Shown here one piece after another: positions 61,322 to 64,000 of a stretch of 64,000 nt of DNA (positions are counted from its first letter, which is position 1; each line of letters starts with the position of its first letter). The DNA is from Akkermansiaceae bacterium. GTDB lineage: Bacteria > Verrucomicrobiota > Verrucomicrobiia > Verrucomicrobiales > Akkermansiaceae. Made by a program: the position numbers and the translations under genes. The notes below the pieces were generated by a model. The model had not been told where the DNA came from. It did no database searches and saw nothing but the letters and a program-made list of their open reading frames with translations. The stretch covers positions 47,124 to 111,123 of the forward strand of contig CAIZNN010000278.1 of NCBI GenBank assembly GCA_903934285.1. Direction: 5' to 3'.

Positions 61322-62053
61322 ATGAATCAAATGAAACGAACCACATTGGCAGCATTTACGGCGGGATCGATAGCAATTCTATCGTCGATATCCGCAATGG
61401 CAGTACAATTATCTTTCTTCGGCCAGGATGTAGGTCCAGGCGAGTCCTATCCCGGCCTGTCGAGCTGGCCTAATTCATCAGCGGCTGAGGCCAATTTTCT
61501 GGTCAACCTGTCCGGCGTCGGTACGGAAACCTTTGAATCCAAGACCCCCTGGTTCGCACCTGGCGTGCTGGTTTTTCCAGGAGCCGGGACAGCGACCATG
61601 ACGGGAGATGCCACTGTCGTAGCGGGACATAGCGGGGCCGGCCGTTACCCGATATCCGGCACTAACTGGGTGGAAACCTCCACAAACTTGGCCATCGATT
61701 TCGACAGCCCTATGGCGGCCTTCGGCTTCTACGGAATTGATATGGGTGATTTTGGGGGCAACCTCATTCTGCACTTCATTGATGGAACGACGATGGACTT
61801 CACCCTTGGCACGGCTGGGATGGCAGGAGGGTCAGTGATGTACTTCGGATATATCAACGACCAAAATCTCTTTAATCGTGTAGAGTTCGGCAACTCGGCC
61901 TCCGGAACTGATTTCTTCGGGTTTGATGACATGACCATTGGCAGCGTCGAGATGGTGATTCCTCCAATTCCAGATGCTGGCACCACCTTCGGACTGCTTG
62001 GTTTGGCGCTTGTTGGTCTGGCCGCCGCCAACCGGAAACTCAGGAATGCCTGA
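61322..62053 (+). CDS. IPDAG/VPDGG-type sorted secreted protein
   Basis: The start at 61322 gives a signal peptide (TLAAFTAGSIAILSSISAMA). The 243-residue protein has a beta-rich body with GTETFESKTPW and DFDSPMAAFGFYGIDMGDFG, as found in secreted PEP-CTERM beta-sandwich proteins. The tail PPIPDAGTTFGLLGLALVGL is followed by AAANRKLRNA. IPDAG is a variant of VPDGG/VPDSG. It is expected to be an exosortase substrate, and its sigma-54 element puts it in the PrsR group. Confidence 0.86.
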   Translation: MNQMKRTTLAAFTAGSIAILSSISAMAVQLSFFGQDVGPGESYPGLSSWPNSSAAEANFLVNLSGVGTETFESKTPWFAPGVLVFPGAGTATMTGDATVVAGHSGAGRYPISGTNWVETSTNLAIDFDSPMAAFGFYGIDMGDFGGNLILHFIDGTTMDFTLGTAGMAGGSVMYFGYINDQNLFNRVEFGNSASGTDFFGFDDMTIGSVEMVIPPIPDAGTTFGLLGLALVGLAAANRKLRNA

Positions 62054-62145
62054 GTTGCGCGGTTGGAGCATGTGCTCGGCCAGCAAGAAGGTCTTCCAGG
62101 CGACCACTTCCCAACGGCAAGTGCAATCATGCGGCGGAAATCCTG

Positions 62146-62418
62146 ATGGCCGTGTTCCCCGAGATGGACCGTGCAGAGCGTGAAACCCTGTCAGAGCGGT
62201 TTGGGGGAGCCGGAAGGAATCACAGACTCGGGAGGCGAGAGGGTTCTTCGGCTTCCACCGAAGAACTCCGCTCAAAACAAGCCGACATTGTGCGCAAGCT
62301 CAACGAGGGGCATTCGGTGAGAAACAGCGCCAAGATCACAAGCAAGAATGGTCCCAGGGTTCAACGGATGAAAGCGACTTTTAAGAGGGATTCAGTGACG
62401 TTCGGTGAAATTCCGTGA
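62146..62418 (+). pseudogene. C-terminal fragment of a serine recombinase (resolvase/invertase)
   Basis: The 90-codon frame reads AERETLSERF and RLGRREGSS, as in the E-helix and hinge of resolvases. It continues with KQADIVRKLNEGHSVRNSAK and VQRMKATFKRD, as in the C-terminal HTH. The catalytic N-terminal domain is absent upstream, so it is a remnant. It lies in the 430-bp stretch between the sorted-protein gene and the tRNA fragment. Nothing else is recognised there. Confidence 0.6.
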
Positions 62419-62481
62419 CTTGCCGGCGAGACGACTTATCGGTTAGCCTGGCTTTTCCAGTTGTAACTCATTGATTTTCAA

Positions 62482-62526
62482 TGGAGCCGGCTATCAGACT
62501 TGAACTGATGACCTGCTGATTACAAA
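62482..62526 (-). tRNA. 3' half of tRNA-Thr(UGU): probable attachment site (att) of an integrated element
   Basis: On the minus strand the sequence starts in the anticodon loop (TTTGTAA), continues TCAGC (anticodon stem), AGGTC, ATCAG-TTCAAGT-CTGAT (T arm), then AGCCGGC (acceptor strand) and TCCA. It matches bacterial tRNA-Thr(UGU) from the anticodon loop to the CCA end. The preceding bases (AACCC) cannot pair with the anticodon stem, so the 5' half is missing. Such 3' fragments are typical att duplications beside tyrosine recombinase genes. Confidence 0.78.
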
Positions 62527-62598
62527 GGGTTTGTCTAGTTTTTATAGATCATTGTTTATCAGCCGTTTACAGACTTGCTAGAAAATTGATGCTTGCCG

Positions 62599-62622
62599 GT
62601 TGCCAATAAAGTTGCCAATAAA
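62599..62622. repeat. 12-bp tandem repeat before the recombinase gene
   Basis: GTTGCCAATAAA occurs twice in direct succession (62599-62610 and 62611-62622), 5 bp before the ATG at 62628 and about 75 bp from the att fragment. Candidate arm-type recombinase binding site or autoregulatory site. Confidence 0.6.
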
Positions 62623-62627
62623 AATGC

Positions 62628-64000
62628 ATGCCACGCCCCAAAGCCACCGAACGCTTCCGCATCGAGGAGTTCACCAACCGCTCAGGCAGCACGTCATGGA
62701 GGTTGACCGGAACCCGCCCCGACGGCACCCGGGTGCGCCAGAATTTTGCCAACGAGTCGGACGCATTGCAAGCTAAGGCAGAGGAGGTGCGGGCTGCCGC
62801 CGGTGCTCCCAACCAGCGGCAGTTACTGCGGACCAGCCTTTCCCCACAACAGTTGTCGGATGCGGAGACCGCGGTCCGCGCTGCGCCCAACCGCCCGCTT
62901 GCCCGTGCGGTTTCCCGCCTCACTGACCTTGAGGCCCGCGCCCAGGCCAAGGGTGGCGATCTGGACGCGGCCTTGGCTTTCTACGAGTCCCACTATCGCC
63001 CGGAGGTCGCCGAGATCTCGGTGTTGAATGCCCGCAACGAGTTCATCCAGACTCGTGTCGGCCTGTCACCGAAAACCTTGCACGGATACAAGAGCAGCAT
63101 CGGACTGCTTCTCAACCCCGACCCCAACAAACCGCTCCATCGCTTCACTGTCGCCGACATCGAGACCATCCTTGCTCGATACAACAACATTAACTCCAAG
63201 AAAGTTCACCGCCGTGCATTCTCGGTCTTCTTCGGCTGGGCGGTCCGCCACCACTATTGCCTTGAGGATCCATGCAAGCGGCTCGACAAGCTGCCCAAGG
63301 CCGCCACTCATATTTCAATCATGTCGCCGGATGAGGTGACGCGGCTGCTGACCGCTGCCACCCGCTACCACAATGGCGCGACTGTGGCTGGTGTCGCCAT
63401 CGCATTGTTCGCCGGCCTGCGCCCCAGCGAACTGGCCGATCTCCAGCCCGGTGATATCAACGGCCAGCGCATCCGGGTGAGCGGAGGCAAGATGCGCCGA
63501 AAGATCAACCGCACGGTGCCAATCCCACCGAACCTCGCGGCATGGCTGAAGAAGTATCCCTTCCGCGGGCTGCCCGCCGGGTGGGACTACAAGACGAAAA
63601 TCCTCAAAGCAGCGACAAACGCCCGCAACTGGGTGCAGGACATCTTGCGCCACACCTCTATCAGTTATCAGGCCGAGCGTGACAAAAACGAGGGCCTGAC
63701 CGCGTTCAACAACGGCACGTCGAAGCAGATGATGGACAGCCATTACCGCAACGTCATCGACAACCCGGTGGCCATCAAGGCCTACTGGACGCTGACTCCC
63801 GCCACCCTGCCGAAGGACATCGAGGTGACGTTGCCCGCCGACGACAAAGTCACGTGGCCAACAAAGGCAAAGCTGGCCAAACTCGTCTGGCAGAAACCCA
63901 TGATGCACCTGGCGAAGGACTTGGGCGTGACGGACGTTGCTATCAAGAAACACTGCGTCAAAGCCGGAATCGAGCTGCCTCCACCGGGCCACTGGCAGCG
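62628..64000 (+). CDS. Tyrosine recombinase/integrase (3' end outside window)
   Basis: The frame from ATG 62628 is open to the right edge (457 codons). An N-terminal region (RPKATERFRIEEFTNRSGST) and a SAM-like core-binding domain (VGLSPKTLHGYKSSIGLLL) precede the catalytic domain. Box I Arg lies in FAGLRPSELADL, the beta-hairpin Lys in SGGKMRRKINRTV, and box II in VQDILRHTSISY with D-I-L-R in place of H-x-x-R. GTSKQMM stands where G-H-S-x is usual, and SHYRNV has the likely nucleophile Tyr. After it comes a C-terminal HTH segment (LAKDLGVTDVAIKKHCVKAG). It lies about 100 bp from the tRNA-Thr fragment, so it is probably the integrase of an element extending to the right. Confidence 0.82.
   Translation, partial: MPRPKATERFRIEEFTNRSGSTSWRLTGTRPDGTRVRQNFANESDALQAKAEEVRAAAGAPNQRQLLRTSLSPQQLSDAETAVRAAPNRPLARAVSRLTDLEARAQAKGGDLDAALAFYESHYRPEVAEISVLNARNEFIQTRVGLSPKTLHGYKSSIGLLLNPDPNKPLHRFTVADIETILARYNNINSKKVHRRAFSVFFGWAVRHHYCLEDPCKRLDKLPKAATHISIMSPDEVTRLLTAATRYHNGATVAGVAIALFAGLRPSELADLQPGDINGQRIRVSGGKMRRKINRTVPIPPNLAAWLKKYPFRGLPAGWDYKTKILKAATNARNWVQDILRHTSISYQAERDKNEGLTAFNNGTSKQMMDSHYRNVIDNPVAIKAYWTLTPATLPKDIEVTLPADDKVTWPTKAKLAKLVWQKPMMHLAKDLGVTDVAIKKHCVKAGIELPPPGHWQ

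Overview
The window looks like a chromosomal piece of a verrucomicrobial genome of fairly high GC. The evidence is the VPDGG/IPDAG-type C-terminal sorting tails, the C-terminal module built around DPDxDGLxNLAEYALGTSP, and PrsK, PrsR, PrsT and exosortase genes around one exopolysaccharide (EPS) locus. Taxonomy is inferred from protein features only. Starts were chosen from motifs, ribosome binding sites and overlaps, and many differ from the longest open frame.

Layout. 1-28.7 kb: a BY-kinase-type ATPase (cut by the left edge), a deacetylase-DUF354 fusion, an FGE-like PEP-CTERM protein, WecB, a Wzy-like polymerase, a second large membrane protein, a sulfotransferase, a Wzx flippase, five glycosyltransferases or methyltransferases, two BcsL/CelD-type acyltransferases, another GT4, a beta-helix protein, another methyltransferase and GT4, a HAD-UbiA/DprE1/DprE2 cassette, a deacetylase and a hexapeptide acyltransferase. 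29-35 kb: an acyl/amide cassette (acyl-CoA ligase, SGNH-like protein, acyl carrier protein, NadE-like PP-loop enzyme, AsnB). 35-44.6 kb: a deacetylase, a WbpP-like epimerase, an alpha/alpha-barrel protein, a DUF218 protein, a WbpA-like dehydrogenase, exosortase, the initiating sugar-phosphate transferase and a WecG/TagA-type transferase. 44.6-49 kb: two paralogous FN3/MBG-repeat surface proteins on the minus strand. 49.3-52.8 kb: the two-component pair prsK-prsR. 53-56 kb: two VPDGG-CTERM proteins and a minus-strand beta-helix protein. 56.4-60.5 kb: a Wza-like exporter and the TPR lipoprotein PrsT. 60.5-64 kb: an IS3 remnant, one more sorted protein, a serine-recombinase remnant, a 3' tRNA-Thr fragment, and a tyrosine recombinase running off the right edge.

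How it fits together. UDP-GlcNAc is converted by WecB, the WbpA-like dehydrogenase and the WbpP-like epimerase to ManNAc- and uronic-acid-type precursors. A PglC/WbaP-type enzyme starts the lipid-linked unit, and the transferases extend it. Acyltransferases, a sulfotransferase, methyltransferases, deacetylases and perhaps an amide-forming cassette decorate it. Wzx/Wzy-type proteins flip and polymerise it, and a Wza-like protein exports it. The exosortase probably processes the VPDGG proteins. PrsK/PrsR probably drives those proteins through sigma-54: three of the four sorted-protein genes have a GG-N10-GC promoter element.

The gaps hold much of the unusual material. There are degenerate 7-bp tandem repeats with inverted arms in at least six places between 28.7 and 43.8 kb. 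There are decayed copies of local genes (wecB, a GT4 3' end, a deacetylase 5' end, a VPDGG tail). One ~327-bp decayed direct repeat brackets the polyprenyl-arabinose-type cassette.
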